NCBI RefSeq assembly: GCF_002157505.1
Contig: NZ_NFSC01000022.1
Location: 56,319-120,318 of the forward strand
Direction of reading: 5' to 3'
DNA: 64,000 bases
Origin: Arthrobacter agilis
GTDB lineage: Bacteria; Actinomycetota; Actinomycetes; Actinomycetales; Micrococcaceae
Under the pieces are notes generated by a model, which was not told the DNA's origin, searched no databases, and worked only from the letters and a program-made list of their open reading frames with translations. Positions 41,567-50,718 of the stretch are shown here, one piece after another; within the stretch, counting starts at the first letter, position 1, and every line of letters starts with the position of its first letter. A program made the translations under genes and the position numbers.

Positions 41567-42388
41567 TCAGAGGTTGAAGGCCGGTTCGATGACCTTTGAG
41601 AGGAAGGCCTTGGTGCGCTCGTGGCGCGGGGCGCCGAAGATCTGCAACGGGGCACCCTCCTCGACGATCTGCCCCTGGTCCATGAACACCACGCGGTCGG
41701 CCACGTCGCGGGCGAAGCCCATCTCGTGCGTGACGACGATCAGCGTGGTGCCCGAATCCGCCAGGCTGCGGATCACGTCCAGCACCTCGCCGACCAGTTC
41801 CGGGTCGAGCGCGGACGTGGGCTCGTCGAACAGGACGATCTTCGGATCCAGCGCCAGCGCGCGGGCGATCGCCACGCGCTGCTGCTGGCCCCCCGAGAGC
41901 TGGCGCGGGTAGACATCGACCTTGTCCGACAGACCGACGCGTTCGAGCAGCTCCAGGGCCCTCTCGCGTGCCTGTGCGTACGGGCGGTGCTGGGCGTAGA
42001 CCGGGGCTTCGATGATGTTCTCGACGGCGGTCAGGTGCGGGAAGAGGTTGAAGTTCTGGAACACCATGCCGATGTGGGTGCGCTGTGCCAGGATCTCCTT
42101 CTCCCGCAACTCGTGGAGTTTGCCCCCGCGTGCCCGGTACCCCACCAGCTCGCCGTCCACGGAGATGTGGCCGGCGTCGACCTTCTCCAGGTGGTTGATC
42201 GTCCGCAGCAGGGTGGACTTGCCCGACCCGGAGGGACCGAGGATCACCACCACCTCGCCCGGCTCGACGGTCAGCGAGACACCGCGCAGCACCTCGACCT
42301 GGCCGAAGGACTTGTGGACGTTGCTGATCTCCACGAGTCCACGGGTGGCGGCTGCAGCGGCGACGGCCGGGAGTGCTGGCGAATTCAT
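41567..42388 (-). CDS. Polar amino acid-type ABC transporter ATP-binding protein
   Basis: This 273-residue protein starts [20 protein letters not shown]. Walker A is [13 protein letters not shown], the Q-loop is [14 protein letters not shown], the signature is [15 protein letters not shown], Walker B is [13 protein letters not shown], and the switch is VVTHEMGFA. It is of the GlnQ/HisP type. The start overlaps the stop of the permease gene by ATGA. It powers import of the solute captured by one or both lipoproteins. Confidence 0.95.
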   Translation of the reverse strand: MNSPALPAVAAAAATRGLVEISNVHKSFGQVEVLRGVSLTVEPGEVVVILGPSGSGKSTLLRTINHLEKVDAGHISVDGELVGYRARGGKLHELREKEILAQRTHIGMVFQNFNLFPHLTAVENIIEAPVYAQHRPYAQARERALELLERVGLSDKVDVYPRQLSGGQQQRVAIARALALDPKIVLFDEPTSALDPELVGEVLDVIRSLADSGTTLIVVTHEMGFARDVADRVVFMDQGQIVEEGAPLQIFGAPRHERTKAFLSKVIEPAFNL

Positions 42389-43440
42389 CGTGCGACCTCG
42401 GATGTCTTGGCGTGGGTGGAGAAGAAGCGCCGGACCCGCTGCAACGGGGTCGGCGGCAGTGTGCGCACGGCACCCTTGGAGTAGTGGCGCTCGATGTAGT
42501 ACTGGAACACGCTGAGCACGGAGGTGATCACCACGTACCAGACGGTGGCCACCAGCAGCAGGGGCAGGACCTGCTGGGTGCGGTTGTAGATGACCTGCAC
42601 CGTGTAGAACAGCTCCGAGTAGGCCAGCACGTAGACGATCGACGTGCCCTTGACCAGGCCGATGATCTCGTTGAAGGCCGTGGGCAGGATTGACCGCATG
42701 GCCTGCGGCAGCACGATCCGGGTGGACCGTCGCCAGGCGGGGATGCCCAGCGCGGCGGCCGCCTCGAGCTGGCCCTGGTCGACGGCGAGGATGCCGCCGC
42801 GGATGATCTCCGACGAATAGGCGGCCTGGTTCAGCGTCAGTCCCAGGATGGCGGCGGCGAACTGGCTGATCAGCGTGGTGGTCTGCACCTCGAAGAAGCG
42901 CACGTCGGTGAACGGGATCCCCAGTGAGACCTTCTCGTAGAGGTAACCGAGGTTGTACCAGAGCAGCAGCTGCACCAGGAGCGGTGCGGAGCGGAAGATC
43001 CAGGAGAACGTCCAGGACACGGAGACCAGCAGCGGCGAGGAGGACAGCCGCATCAGCGCCAGGATGAAGCCCAGGATGAACCCGAGCGTCCCGGCGATAG
43101 CCGTCAGTTTCAGCGTCTCGCCGAGGCCTCGGAGCACGGACTCGGCAGTGAACCACTGCGCGACGACGTCCCATTCCCACCGCGGGTTGGTCAGCAGCGA
43201 CCACAGGACCGCAGCGACGAAGAGGGCCACGAGTGCCGTGCCGGCCCAGCGCCAGGGGTGGCGGGCGGCCACCACGGGATACCCGGAGTAGTCGTGGGCA
43301 GTTCGGGGTCCGGCTCCGCCCGACGGCGGAGTGTCCGCGGAGCCGGCGGCGTCTGGGTCCGGGGCCGGTGCCGGAGGCAGGGCAGCGTCCGGGGCTATCG
43401 TCTCCGGGCGGGTCTCACTTCTCGGTGCTGCGGCACTCAT
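42385..43440 (-). CDS. Polar amino acid-type ABC transporter permease
   Basis: This 351-residue protein has a Pro/Ala-rich N-terminal tail of about 65 residues, then one extra hydrophobic helix and a five-helix HisM/GlnP-type core. The EAA loop reads [20 protein letters not shown], and [10 protein letters not shown] is also typical. It is the first gene of the leftward operon 43440-35042. A single permease gene means a homodimer is likely. Confidence 0.92.
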   Translation of the reverse strand: MSAAAPRSETRPETIAPDAALPPAPAPDPDAAGSADTPPSGGAGPRTAHDYSGYPVVAARHPWRWAGTALVALFVAAVLWSLLTNPRWEWDVVAQWFTAESVLRGLGETLKLTAIAGTLGFILGFILALMRLSSSPLLVSVSWTFSWIFRSAPLLVQLLLWYNLGYLYEKVSLGIPFTDVRFFEVQTTTLISQFAAAILGLTLNQAAYSSEIIRGGILAVDQGQLEAAAALGIPAWRRSTRIVLPQAMRSILPTAFNEIIGLVKGTSIVYVLAYSELFYTVQVIYNRTQQVLPLLLVATVWYVVITSVLSVFQYYIERHYSKGAVRTLPPTPLQRVRRFFSTHAKTSEVAR

Positions 43441-43742
43441 GCGCCACCTCCCTCTTGTCCTGCGGCCTTGCCTGCGCGGTGCAGCCGGCTTCCGGATCCG
43501 AAAAAATCGGGCCGGTGGCCTGAACCTAGAACAGGGAGGGCTGCGCCCCCAAAACGGGGTTCACGTGGAGTAAACCGACGACGCATTGCGTCCGCCGCGG
43601 GACCTGCCAGGACGGTTCATGACCTCTCGTTGCGTAATATGTCGGCCGGTGAAGGCGGGTTACAGCGCCCCTGCGGCAGCTCCCCGACGGCTCCTAGGAT
43701 GAGCAGGACCGCGGGCCCGAAGGCTGCCCGGGAAGGAGCACC
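43441..43742. promoter_or_regulatory. Divergent control region between the ABC operon and the FAD/NAD(P)-binding gene
   Basis: No gene fits here. Two dyads stand out: CGGATCCG at 43493-43500, next to a run of six A, and the perfect GACGCA-T-TGCGTC at 43580-43592 near the middle. Either could be an operator coordinating the two directions. I looked for SAM-riboswitch elements on the minus strand and found none. GGAAGGAGC before the ATG at 43743 is a strong ribosome site. Confidence 0.35.
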
Positions 43743-45737
43743 ATGACGATCGACAGCGCGCCGGGGCGACCGCACGAGGGCCGGAAGGCCGCCGTCGTCC
43801 TCATCGGCGGCGGTCCGCGGGCGGCCCTGATCCTGGAACGGCTTGCCGCCAATCGGCCCGGGCTCTTTGCCGGCCCCCTGGCCGTGCACGTCGTGGAGCC
43901 GCACCGGCCGGGATCCGGCCGGATCTGGCGGCGGGACCAGAGCCCGCTGCTGATGCTCAATTCCCTGGCCGCCGACGTCACCATGTTCACCGACGACTCG
44001 GTGCAGTGTGCCGGTCCTGCTGTCGCGGGACCCGGGCTCGTCGACTGGGCGCGGGGCGTCGTGGACGGCAGCATTCCGGACGTGGAGGTGCCGGATGAGG
44101 ACCTGCGCCAGCAGCTGCGCACCCTCCTCCCCACGACGTTCCCCACACGCCGCCTGCAGAGCCTGTACCTCGAGTGGTTCTTCGCCCGGGCAGTCCGGGC
44201 CCTCGGTCCGCAGGTGCCGGTGACCGTGCATCAGGACCGGGCGGTGGACGTGGCGGGCGACGGCGCCGGCTACCGCGTGGTGCTGGCGTCGGGCGCCGTG
44301 CTGCACGCGGACGCCGTGGTGGTGACCGTCGGCCACACCGATTCGGAACCGGAACCCCGGTCCGTCGCCTATGCCGGCTTCGCGGCCCGGCACGGACTCT
44401 TCCATGCGCCGCCGGCCTACACGAACGACGTCGACTTCTCCGCCCTGCGCCCCGGGCAGGAGGCCATCGTCTCCGGCATGGGACTGGCGTTCATCGACCT
44501 GGTGGTGCTGCTGATGGAGGGCCGCGGCGGGCAGTTCGTCGACGCGCTCGGCGGCACCCTGCGGTACATCGCCTCCGGGAACGAACCGGTGCTGTGGGCC
44601 GGGTCCCGCCGGGGCGTCCCGTATCGCTCCAAGATCAGTTCGCTGCTGCACGGTGAACCCGCAGGTCCCCCGCGCTACCTGACCGCCGGTGCCGTCGCTG
44701 CGCTGCTCGATGTGCACGGCCGGCTGGATTTCTGGCAGCACCTGTGGCCGCTGCTGGCCAAGGACGCCGCCTTCGGCTACTACCGCGAGCTGTTCACCGG
44801 GCACCCGGAGCGGGTGGCCCTGCCCTGGTCCGAATTCCTGCCCCGTTTCGACGCCGCTCCGTGGTACTCGGACGACCGGCGGGCACTCGTGGACCAGGCC
44901 GTCCCCGACGCGGCGGACCGGCTGGAGCTCGAGGAACTCGACCATCCGCTGGCAGGGATGCACTTCAACAGCCCTGAGGAGGTGCAGGACACCGTGGCGG
45001 GCCACATCCGCGAGGACCTGCGGCTGCGCGACGGCGGCGCGAATTCGGAGATCCTCGGGCTGTTCCTGGGGCTGCTGTACGTGTACTTCGAACTGGGTCG
45101 GCTGGTGCCGATGGACGCGCTCACACCCGCCTCGCGCCCACTGGTCAGCGGCTGGTGGCACGGCTTCTTCAGCTACGTCGACTCCGGCCCGCCGGCCCGC
45201 CGGTTGCGGGAACTGCTGGCGCTGCACGAGGCCGGCTTTGTCAGGTTCCTCGGCCCCCAGTTGCAGGTGGGCACCGACGAGGAACGCGGACTCTTCACGG
45301 CGTCCTCCCCGCAGGCGCCCTCCACCGTGACGGCGACCGCGCTCATCGAGGCCCGGCTGCCCGGCCCCTCCCTGGCCGGTTCCGCGAACCCGCTGCTGCG
45401 GGCACTGTCGAAATCAGGCCTCGGCTCCGAGGAGCGCACGGGCAGCGAAGCGACGGCAGGTGGCACCGGGAAGGTGCTCGTCGATTCCTCCTCGCGGCTC
45501 GTCGCTGCGGACGGCAGCACCCGCCGGGGCCTGTACGCCGTCGGGCCCGCTGCCTCCGGCTGGAGCGGCGGGGCGTTCTCCCGCCCTAACAGCAACGCCG
45601 CTCCGTTCCGTGACAGCGATGCCCTGGCACGGAGGATCCTCACCGACCTGATGGAACTGCCCGACCCCGCTCCGGACAGCTTCTCCAGTGCCCGGCTGGC
45701 GGCCAGCATCACCCAGCTCCACTCGTCCCTGACCTGA
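43743..45737 (+). CDS. FAD/NAD(P)-binding protein
   Basis: This 664-residue protein has an N-terminal dinucleotide fold (VVLIGGGPRAALILERLAAN) of the FAD-NAD(P)-binding (PF13454) type, VVEPHRPGSGRIWRRDQSPL, VVVTVGHTDSEPEP and a second GSGM-like region (AIVSGMGLAFIDLVVLLMEG). A C-terminal segment (LYAVGPAASGWSGGAFSRPN) closes the FAD site. Proteins of this family are often next to sulfur or siderophore genes; the reaction is not established. It is divergent from the ABC/monooxygenase operon, which suggests a related task, and precedes an acetyltransferase gene. Confidence 0.75.
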   Translation: MTIDSAPGRPHEGRKAAVVLIGGGPRAALILERLAANRPGLFAGPLAVHVVEPHRPGSGRIWRRDQSPLLMLNSLAADVTMFTDDSVQCAGPAVAGPGLVDWARGVVDGSIPDVEVPDEDLRQQLRTLLPTTFPTRRLQSLYLEWFFARAVRALGPQVPVTVHQDRAVDVAGDGAGYRVVLASGAVLHADAVVVTVGHTDSEPEPRSVAYAGFAARHGLFHAPPAYTNDVDFSALRPGQEAIVSGMGLAFIDLVVLLMEGRGGQFVDALGGTLRYIASGNEPVLWAGSRRGVPYRSKISSLLHGEPAGPPRYLTAGAVAALLDVHGRLDFWQHLWPLLAKDAAFGYYRELFTGHPERVALPWSEFLPRFDAAPWYSDDRRALVDQAVPDAADRLELEELDHPLAGMHFNSPEEVQDTVAGHIREDLRLRDGGANSEILGLFLGLLYVYFELGRLVPMDALTPASRPLVSGWWHGFFSYVDSGPPARRLRELLALHEAGFVRFLGPQLQVGTDEERGLFTASSPQAPSTVTATALIEARLPGPSLAGSANPLLRALSKSGLGSEERTGSEATAGGTGKVLVDSSSRLVAADGSTRRGLYAVGPAASGWSGGAFSRPNSNAAPFRDSDALARRILTDLMELPDPAPDSFSSARLAASITQLHSSLT

Positions 45738-45787
45738 CCTGACCTGACCCGACCTGACCCGACCTGACCCGAGCCGACCTGAGCTGA
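45731..45787. repeat. Degenerate pentamer/decamer tandem repeat
   Basis: Eleven or so consecutive copies of the pentamer GACCT/GACCC/GAGCC, partly organised as the decamer GACCTGACCC, begin in the last codons of the FAD/NAD(P)-binding gene and run to just before the ribosome site of the acetyltransferase gene. It looks like slipped-strand expansion and may change spacing between the genes. Confidence 0.8.
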
Positions 45788-45797
45788 AGGATCCCTG

Positions 45798-46325
45798 ATG
45801 ACGAACTCCCTGCCCCTCGGGGCCTTCCCGGAACTGACGGTGCTGCACCTGCCGCTGGAGGATTCCCGCGTGCAGCCGCTCGTGGACGGCTTGATCGAGG
45901 AATACGACAGCAGGTACGGGACCCTCTTCGGTGGCGCCGGCAAGGAGATGCGCCGCTATCCCGCGGAGGAGTTCGCCGCCCCGCACGGCGCGCTGCTGAT
46001 CCTGCAGGAGGAGGGGCAGACCGTGGCCGGCGGGGCCTTCCGCCGGTATGACGAGCAGACCGCCGAACTCAAACGGATCTGGACCCACGCCGAGCACCGC
46101 CGCCGTGGCCTGGCCCGCCGTGTGCTGACCGAACTCGAAGCGGAGGCCGAGCGTCGCGGCTACCGCCGGATCTACCTCACCACGGGCCCGCGCCAGCCGG
46201 AGGCGAAGAACCTCTACCTCGCCACGGGGTACCGCCCCGGCTTCGACCTGGCCGCCGACCCGGAGACCGTTCTGCACCTGGCGTTCACCAAGGAACTGTC
46301 GGCCCCGCAGGAGCAGCGGAGCTGA
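45798..46325 (+). CDS. GNAT-family N-acetyltransferase
   Basis: This 175-residue protein starts MTNSLPLGAFPELTVLHLPL, with AAGGA 7 bases upstream. The acetyl-CoA binding signature is RRRGLARRVLTELEAEAERR, preceded by AELKRIWTHAEH, and the C-terminal strand ends LYLATGYRPGFD. Substrate unknown. It follows the FAD/NAD(P)-binding gene, possibly co-transcribed, and could detoxify an amine or amino acid intermediate (inference). Confidence 0.88.
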   Translation: MTNSLPLGAFPELTVLHLPLEDSRVQPLVDGLIEEYDSRYGTLFGGAGKEMRRYPAEEFAAPHGALLILQEEGQTVAGGAFRRYDEQTAELKRIWTHAEHRRRGLARRVLTELEAEAERRGYRRIYLTTGPRQPEAKNLYLATGYRPGFDLAADPETVLHLAFTKELSAPQEQRS

Positions 46326-46490
46326 GCCCGGGGGTTCCTGCGGGCCTGATGTGTCTTCTCCAGCGCGGCGGCCAGGTCCTCCTGCAAGTCCGTCAGGTCC
46401 TCCACCTTGAAGACGGCCGGACCAGGTTGGCGGGCACGAGCTCCTTCGTCAGCGGTAGTTCCGTAGTCGGGTGGGGTCCTGGGCAGGACA

Positions 46491-46525
46491 CCGCTGGTCC
46501 TGCCCGGGAGGGGCAGGACCAGCGG
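46491..46525. terminator. 15-bp perfect hairpin between convergent acetyltransferase and metE
   Basis: CCGCTGGTCCTGCCC (46491-46505) and GGGCAGGACCAGCGG (46511-46525) pair perfectly around GGGAG, 17 bp after the metE stop. It can serve transcription from both sides. The rest of 46326-46541 contains nothing else recognisable. Confidence 0.8.
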
Positions 46526-46541
46526 TGGTCCTTCGAGGGGG

Positions 46542-48917
46542 TCAGGTACGCGCCAGGGCCTGCTCCTCCTTCAGGACGCGGGCGCTCTCGCGCGCGGTCC
46601 TGGTCGCGGCGACGAGGTTGCGCAGCGAGAGGACCGTTTCGTCATAGCCGCGGGTCTTCAGGCCGCAGTCGGGGTTGATCCACAGCTGCTGCGCCGGAAG
46701 GGCGGCCAGCGCCGTGTCGATGAGACCGGCGATCTCCTGTTCGGAGGGCACGCGCGGTGAGTGGATGTCGTAGACGCCCGGGCCGATTCCGCGGGAGTAG
46801 CCGAAGCCGGCCAGGTCCGCGACGACCTCGAGGCGGGAGCGGGCCGCCTCGATGCTCGTGACGTCCGCGTCCAGCCCGTCGATGGCCGAGATGACCTCGC
46901 CGAATTCCGAATAGCACAGGTGCGTGTGGATCTGGGTCCCGTCGGCGGCACCGGCGGTCGCCAGCCGGAACGCGCGGACGGACCAGTCGAGATATGCCTG
47001 GTGATCGGCCGAGCGGAGCGGCAGCAGTTCGCGCAGGGCGGGCTCGTCCACCTGGACGATGGCGATACCGGCCGCCTCGAGGTCGGCGATCTCGTCCCGT
47101 AGGGCCAGCGCCACCTGGTTGGCCGTCTCGCCCAGCGGCTGGTCGTCGCGGACGAAGGACCAGGCGAGGATCGTGACCGGGCCGGTGAGCATGCCCTTGA
47201 GCGGCCGCTCGGTCAGCGACTGCGCGAAGCTGATCCACGGGACCGTGAATGCCTGCGGACGGGACACATCCCCCCACAGGATGGACGGACGTGTGCAGCG
47301 CGAACCGTAGGACTGCACCCACCCCTGCTCCGTGGCCGCGAAGCCATCGAAGTTCTCCGCGAAATACTGGACCATGTCATTGCGCTCCGGCTCGCCGTGC
47401 ACCAGCACGTCCAGCCCGAGGCCTTCCTGCAACCGCACCACGTTCGCGATCTCCTGGCGCAGGAACTGCTCGTACTCCGCGTGCGAGATGCTGCCGCTGC
47501 GGACCGCGGCGCGGGCGCTGCGCACCTCGCCGGTCTGGGGGAAGGAACCGATGGTGGTGGTTGGCAGCAACGGGAGCCCCAGCCGCTCCTGCTGCACCGC
47601 TGCCCGCCGCTCGGCAGGGCCGCGGGTGAACGCCTCCTCGGTCAAGCCGCCGGTGCGTGTCCGCACCGAGTCCACCACGACGCCGTCGAACCGTGCCCGG
47701 TGGTTCAGCGCCTCCTCCGCGTTCTGGAGCTCCGCGGCGACGGCCGGGCGTCCCTCGGCCAGGCCACGTGCGAGCACCACTGCCTCACGCACCTTCTGGT
47801 CCGCGAAGGCCAGCCAGGCCGGCAGGTGCTCCGGCAGTGCCGTCTCGGCCTGCACGTCGTGCGGCACGTGCTGCAGGGAGGTGGACGTCGCCGTCGTGAC
47901 CGCGGTGCCTGTCTGCTCCTGCAGGTCCTCCAGCACCCCCAGCGAGAGCCGCAGGTCGTTGCGCCAGACGTTCCGGCCGTCCACGACGCCGGCGACCAGG
48001 CGGGTGCTGCCCAATGCCTGCAGCGCCTCGGCGGAGGGCCGGGATCCCCGGACCAGGTCGGCATGGACCGCCTCGACGCCCGCGGCGGCGAGCACGGCGA
48101 GCGCCTGGCCCGGCTTCCCAGGATCGCCGGCAGTGCCGTAACCGGTGGTGACCAGCAGGGCCGGTCGTCCGGGTGTACCGACCAGTTGCCGGTACACCCG
48201 CTCCACCAGCCCGCCCGGTGCTGCCAGCTCACCGCCGCGGTCGCCGACGAGGCCCGGCTCGTCCAGCTGCACCCACTCGGCTCCCGCCTCCGCCAGTGAT
48301 GCGAGGATGCCCGCGTAGGCCGCCACGGCGTCGTTGATCCGCGTCAGCGGGTCGAAACCGGCGGGCGCTCCGTCCTCGGCCTTGGCCAGCAGCAGGTAGG
48401 TCACCGGGCCCACGAGCACCGGCCGCAGCACGGCGCCGCGCTCGCGCTGCCGGCGGATGGTCGCGGTCAGGCGGTGCGCCACCGAGGCGAACGTGGTTCC
48501 CGGACCGATCTCGGGCACCAGGAAGTGGTAGTTGGTGTCGAACCACTTGGTCAGCTCGAGCGGCGCGCGGTCGCCGTCGCCCCGGGCGAGCGTGAAGTAG
48601 CCTGCGGTGTCCACGGAACCGTCCTCGTTGACCAGGTCCGCGAACCGGGCCGGCAACGCTCCCAGCGCCGCGGTCGCGTCCAGGACCTGGTCGTAGAGTG
48701 CGAAGTCCGCCGGGATGGAGGAATCCCCGCGATCCAGCCCCAGCTCCACCAGCCGGGCAACAGTGCGGTCCTGCAGCTGGTCGGCCGCGCTCTGCAGTCC
48801 GGCCTCGTCCAGGCGGCCCGCCCAGTAGGCCTCGACGGCCTTCTTCAGCTCCCGGCCGGGCCCGATGCGCGGGTAGCCCAGGATCGTGGCGGCGGGGAAG
48901 GTGTTCTCGGTGCTCAT
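46542..48917 (-). CDS. metE: Cobalamin-independent methionine synthase
   Basis: This 791-residue enzyme transfers the methyl group of 5-methyltetrahydrofolate-polyglutamate to homocysteine. It has the duplicated barrel: the N-terminal half begins ILGYPRIGPGRELKKAVEAY, and the catalytic half contains TTIGSFPQTGEVR, HGEPERNDMVQYF, IHTHLCYSEFG (zinc His and Cys) and INPDCGLKTRG (zinc Cys). Full length for the family. AGGAG precedes the ATG. It lies 46 bp behind metF in the same direction and should share its SAM riboswitch. Confidence 0.96.
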   Translation of the reverse strand: MSTENTFPAATILGYPRIGPGRELKKAVEAYWAGRLDEAGLQSAADQLQDRTVARLVELGLDRGDSSIPADFALYDQVLDATAALGALPARFADLVNEDGSVDTAGYFTLARGDGDRAPLELTKWFDTNYHFLVPEIGPGTTFASVAHRLTATIRRQRERGAVLRPVLVGPVTYLLLAKAEDGAPAGFDPLTRINDAVAAYAGILASLAEAGAEWVQLDEPGLVGDRGGELAAPGGLVERVYRQLVGTPGRPALLVTTGYGTAGDPGKPGQALAVLAAAGVEAVHADLVRGSRPSAEALQALGSTRLVAGVVDGRNVWRNDLRLSLGVLEDLQEQTGTAVTTATSTSLQHVPHDVQAETALPEHLPAWLAFADQKVREAVVLARGLAEGRPAVAAELQNAEEALNHRARFDGVVVDSVRTRTGGLTEEAFTRGPAERRAAVQQERLGLPLLPTTTIGSFPQTGEVRSARAAVRSGSISHAEYEQFLRQEIANVVRLQEGLGLDVLVHGEPERNDMVQYFAENFDGFAATEQGWVQSYGSRCTRPSILWGDVSRPQAFTVPWISFAQSLTERPLKGMLTGPVTILAWSFVRDDQPLGETANQVALALRDEIADLEAAGIAIVQVDEPALRELLPLRSADHQAYLDWSVRAFRLATAGAADGTQIHTHLCYSEFGEVISAIDGLDADVTSIEAARSRLEVVADLAGFGYSRGIGPGVYDIHSPRVPSEQEIAGLIDTALAALPAQQLWINPDCGLKTRGYDETVLSLRNLVAATRTARESARVLKEEQALART

Positions 48918-48963
48918 GGTGTTCTCCTCTGGATGGTGTGTGAGTCGGGGGTCAGGGGCAGGT

Positions 48964-49875
48964 TCAGGCGGGGACGGCGGCCGGCGTGCGCGCCGCCGGC
49001 AGGTCGATCTCCTCGATGACCTCGATGGATGCGCGATGGTCGTTGAAGGTGTACAGGTGCACGCCAGGGGCTCCTGCCTCGAAGGCCGCCCGGGCCAGCA
49101 CGGCCGCTGCCTGCACGCCGATCCGCCGGCGTTCGGCTTCCCCCGCGGCGGTCTCCAGGCGGTGCAGCAGTGCGGTGTCGGGACGGACGCCGGTCATTCC
49201 GGCCAGCCGTTCGAGCCGGCGGATGTTCCCCAGAGGCATCACCCCGGGAATGATCGGGATCGTCACTCCCGCGGCCCGCGCCGCCGTGACCAGGCGGACG
49301 TAGTGGGCGGGGTCGAAATACACCTGCGTGATGGCGAAGTCGGCGCCGGACCGCTGCTTGGAGACCAGCACCTCGACGTCGTGCAGGAACGACGGCGATT
49401 CCGGGTGCCGGTTCGGGTAGGCCGCCACCCCCACCGCGAGCCGACCGCCGGCGAGCGTGGCTCCATGCCGGGCCTCGACCTCCCGGATCAGCTCCACCAG
49501 GGACTGGGCGAAGGGCAGCTCCCCGCGGAATGCCTGCGGGTCCCGCGGCAGGTCCCCGCGCAGAGCCAGCACGCCCCTCACCCCCAGTGCGACGAACTGC
49601 CGCACCAGCAGGTCCAGGCTCTCCCGTGTCTCCCCCACGCAACAGAGGTGGGCCAGGGGGCGCAGCCTGGTGTTGCTGGTCAGGTGCCCGATCAGCTCGA
49701 TGGAGGCCCTGCGCCTCGCCGGCGTGCCGCTGTAGGTCACCGAGACGTAGTCGGGATGGGTGGCCTCGAGTTCGTCGATCGTCCGCAGCACGGCCTCCCC
49801 GGCTTCCGGGGTGGCCGGCGGATACAGCTCGTACGACAGCGACGGCGGTACCGCTGCCCGTTTCTTCAATGTCAT
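48964..49875 (-). CDS. metF: Methylenetetrahydrofolate reductase
   Basis: This 303-residue FAD enzyme reduces 5,10-methylene- to 5-methyltetrahydrofolate, the methyl donor used by MetE. Motifs: SYELYPPATPEAGEAVLRTI, HLCCVGETRESLDLLVRQFV, LALRGDLPRD, DFAITQVYFDPAHYVRLV, IPIIPGVMPLGNIRRLERLA. Length is normal. The ATG at 49875 lies within a hairpin-prone leader directly downstream of a SAM-I riboswitch aptamer. Confidence 0.95.
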   Translation of the reverse strand: MTLKKRAAVPPSLSYELYPPATPEAGEAVLRTIDELEATHPDYVSVTYSGTPARRRASIELIGHLTSNTRLRPLAHLCCVGETRESLDLLVRQFVALGVRGVLALRGDLPRDPQAFRGELPFAQSLVELIREVEARHGATLAGGRLAVGVAAYPNRHPESPSFLHDVEVLVSKQRSGADFAITQVYFDPAHYVRLVTAARAAGVTIPIIPGVMPLGNIRRLERLAGMTGVRPDTALLHRLETAAGEAERRRIGVQAAAVLARAAFEAGAPGVHLYTFNDHRASIEVIEEIDLPAARTPAAVPA

Positions 49876-49882
49876 CCCCGCT

Positions 49883-50082
49883 CCTCGGTACGTCCGAGGG
49901 AGTGCACCAGGACGCGTGCCGGAAACCGGCAGTCACGGCGTGTGCCGGGACCGCTGGTGGGTGCGCTGATGCGTGTCCATCGGTTCTGGCATTAGCACCG
50001 GTTCCGCTGCCCTCCCGAGGGAAGGGCAACGGAATGGTTGCTGCGGCGTCAACAAGCCAGATCTCTCGGCCGCTCTTGATGG
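49883..50082 (-). ncRNA. SAM-I (S-box) riboswitch and expression platform upstream of metF
   Basis: Read on the minus strand from 50082 to 49977 the leader shows the S-box core in order: CATCAAGAGCGGC, CGAGAGATCTGGCT, GCAGCAACC, a P3-like stem (TTCCG...CGGAA enclosing GCCCTTCCCTCGGGAGGGC), GGTGCTAATGCC and the closing GATGG, which pairs with CCATC to form P1. These elements bind S-adenosylmethionine. Between aptamer and metF a hairpin CCTCGG-TACGT-CCGAGG (49883-49899 on the plus strand) covers the GAGGAG ribosome site, so control may be at translation initiation: SAM bound, ribosome site hidden. No T-run typical of a terminator follows. Aptamer limits are approximate. Confidence 0.82.
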
Positions 50083-50215
50083 TTGGTGGGATCACTGTAA
50101 GCAGCACACCGGTCCCGGGTGCAGAACGTGCGGCGACAAGGCGCCGCATGACGTTCCGGGACGCCGGCGCCGTCACATACCGCGTCCCGGCCGTCATATG
50201 ACGATCCCGCGTCAT

Positions 50216-50718
50216 CTGGTGGTTCCGTCACATCGCCGGCACTCCTCCTCGAGCCGTTCCCCGAGCCGGACAGGAACCCCAAGTTATGCGCCACCCTCTG
50301 CCACGGGATGTCCCTCTGGACGTGGCGGTTACCTTGCCATGACAACGGGCTCTCCAAGGATGACGCCGTCGACATCATGTCGGCCCTCATCACAGCGGCA
50401 GTCCGCGTCGCAGAACCACGCGGTGCGCTCAGGCCCAAGAACGCGGGTATCCGCGGTCAGTGACCCGCTACAGCAGACTGCCGGGGGCCTTAGGCGGCCT
50501 CATGCAGTCGGGCATTCAGGAAGCTTTCGGCATGATGCCCGGGTAACTCTCTGTCGGAACAGGGTCGGCGCTTCGGGGTCGATGCCGGAGAGTAGGGCAC
50601 GGATGCGCAGCTCGACGAACTGGGCGGGGCCGACGCCGCGCCACCGAAAAGAGGATGCGTCATGTACACGGAATGCCCCGTCCTCCACTGGGCGGCCGGG
50701 GCGTTCCACAACGGGTTG
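50216..50718. other. Region without an assignable gene, probable gene scraps
   Basis: Both strands are open in short frames only. A plus-strand frame ends GLSKDDAVDIMSALITAAVR at about 50464, and two minus-strand frames (QFVELRIRALLSGIDPEAP and DRELPGHHAESFLNARLHEA, 50490-50700) look like one protein tail split by a frameshift. I cannot name a family for any of them. No RNA gene was seen. Confidence 0.4.

Noticed and set aside
43441..43640. A second SAM riboswitch upstream of the ABC/monooxygenase operon
   Set aside because: GGTCATGA is present on the minus strand, but the ordered S-box or SAM-IV core elements are missing.
50049..50438. A 129-codon minus-strand open frame upstream of metF
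   Set aside because: It runs through the riboswitch leader, has no family motif, and its composition is that of non-coding GC-rich DNA.
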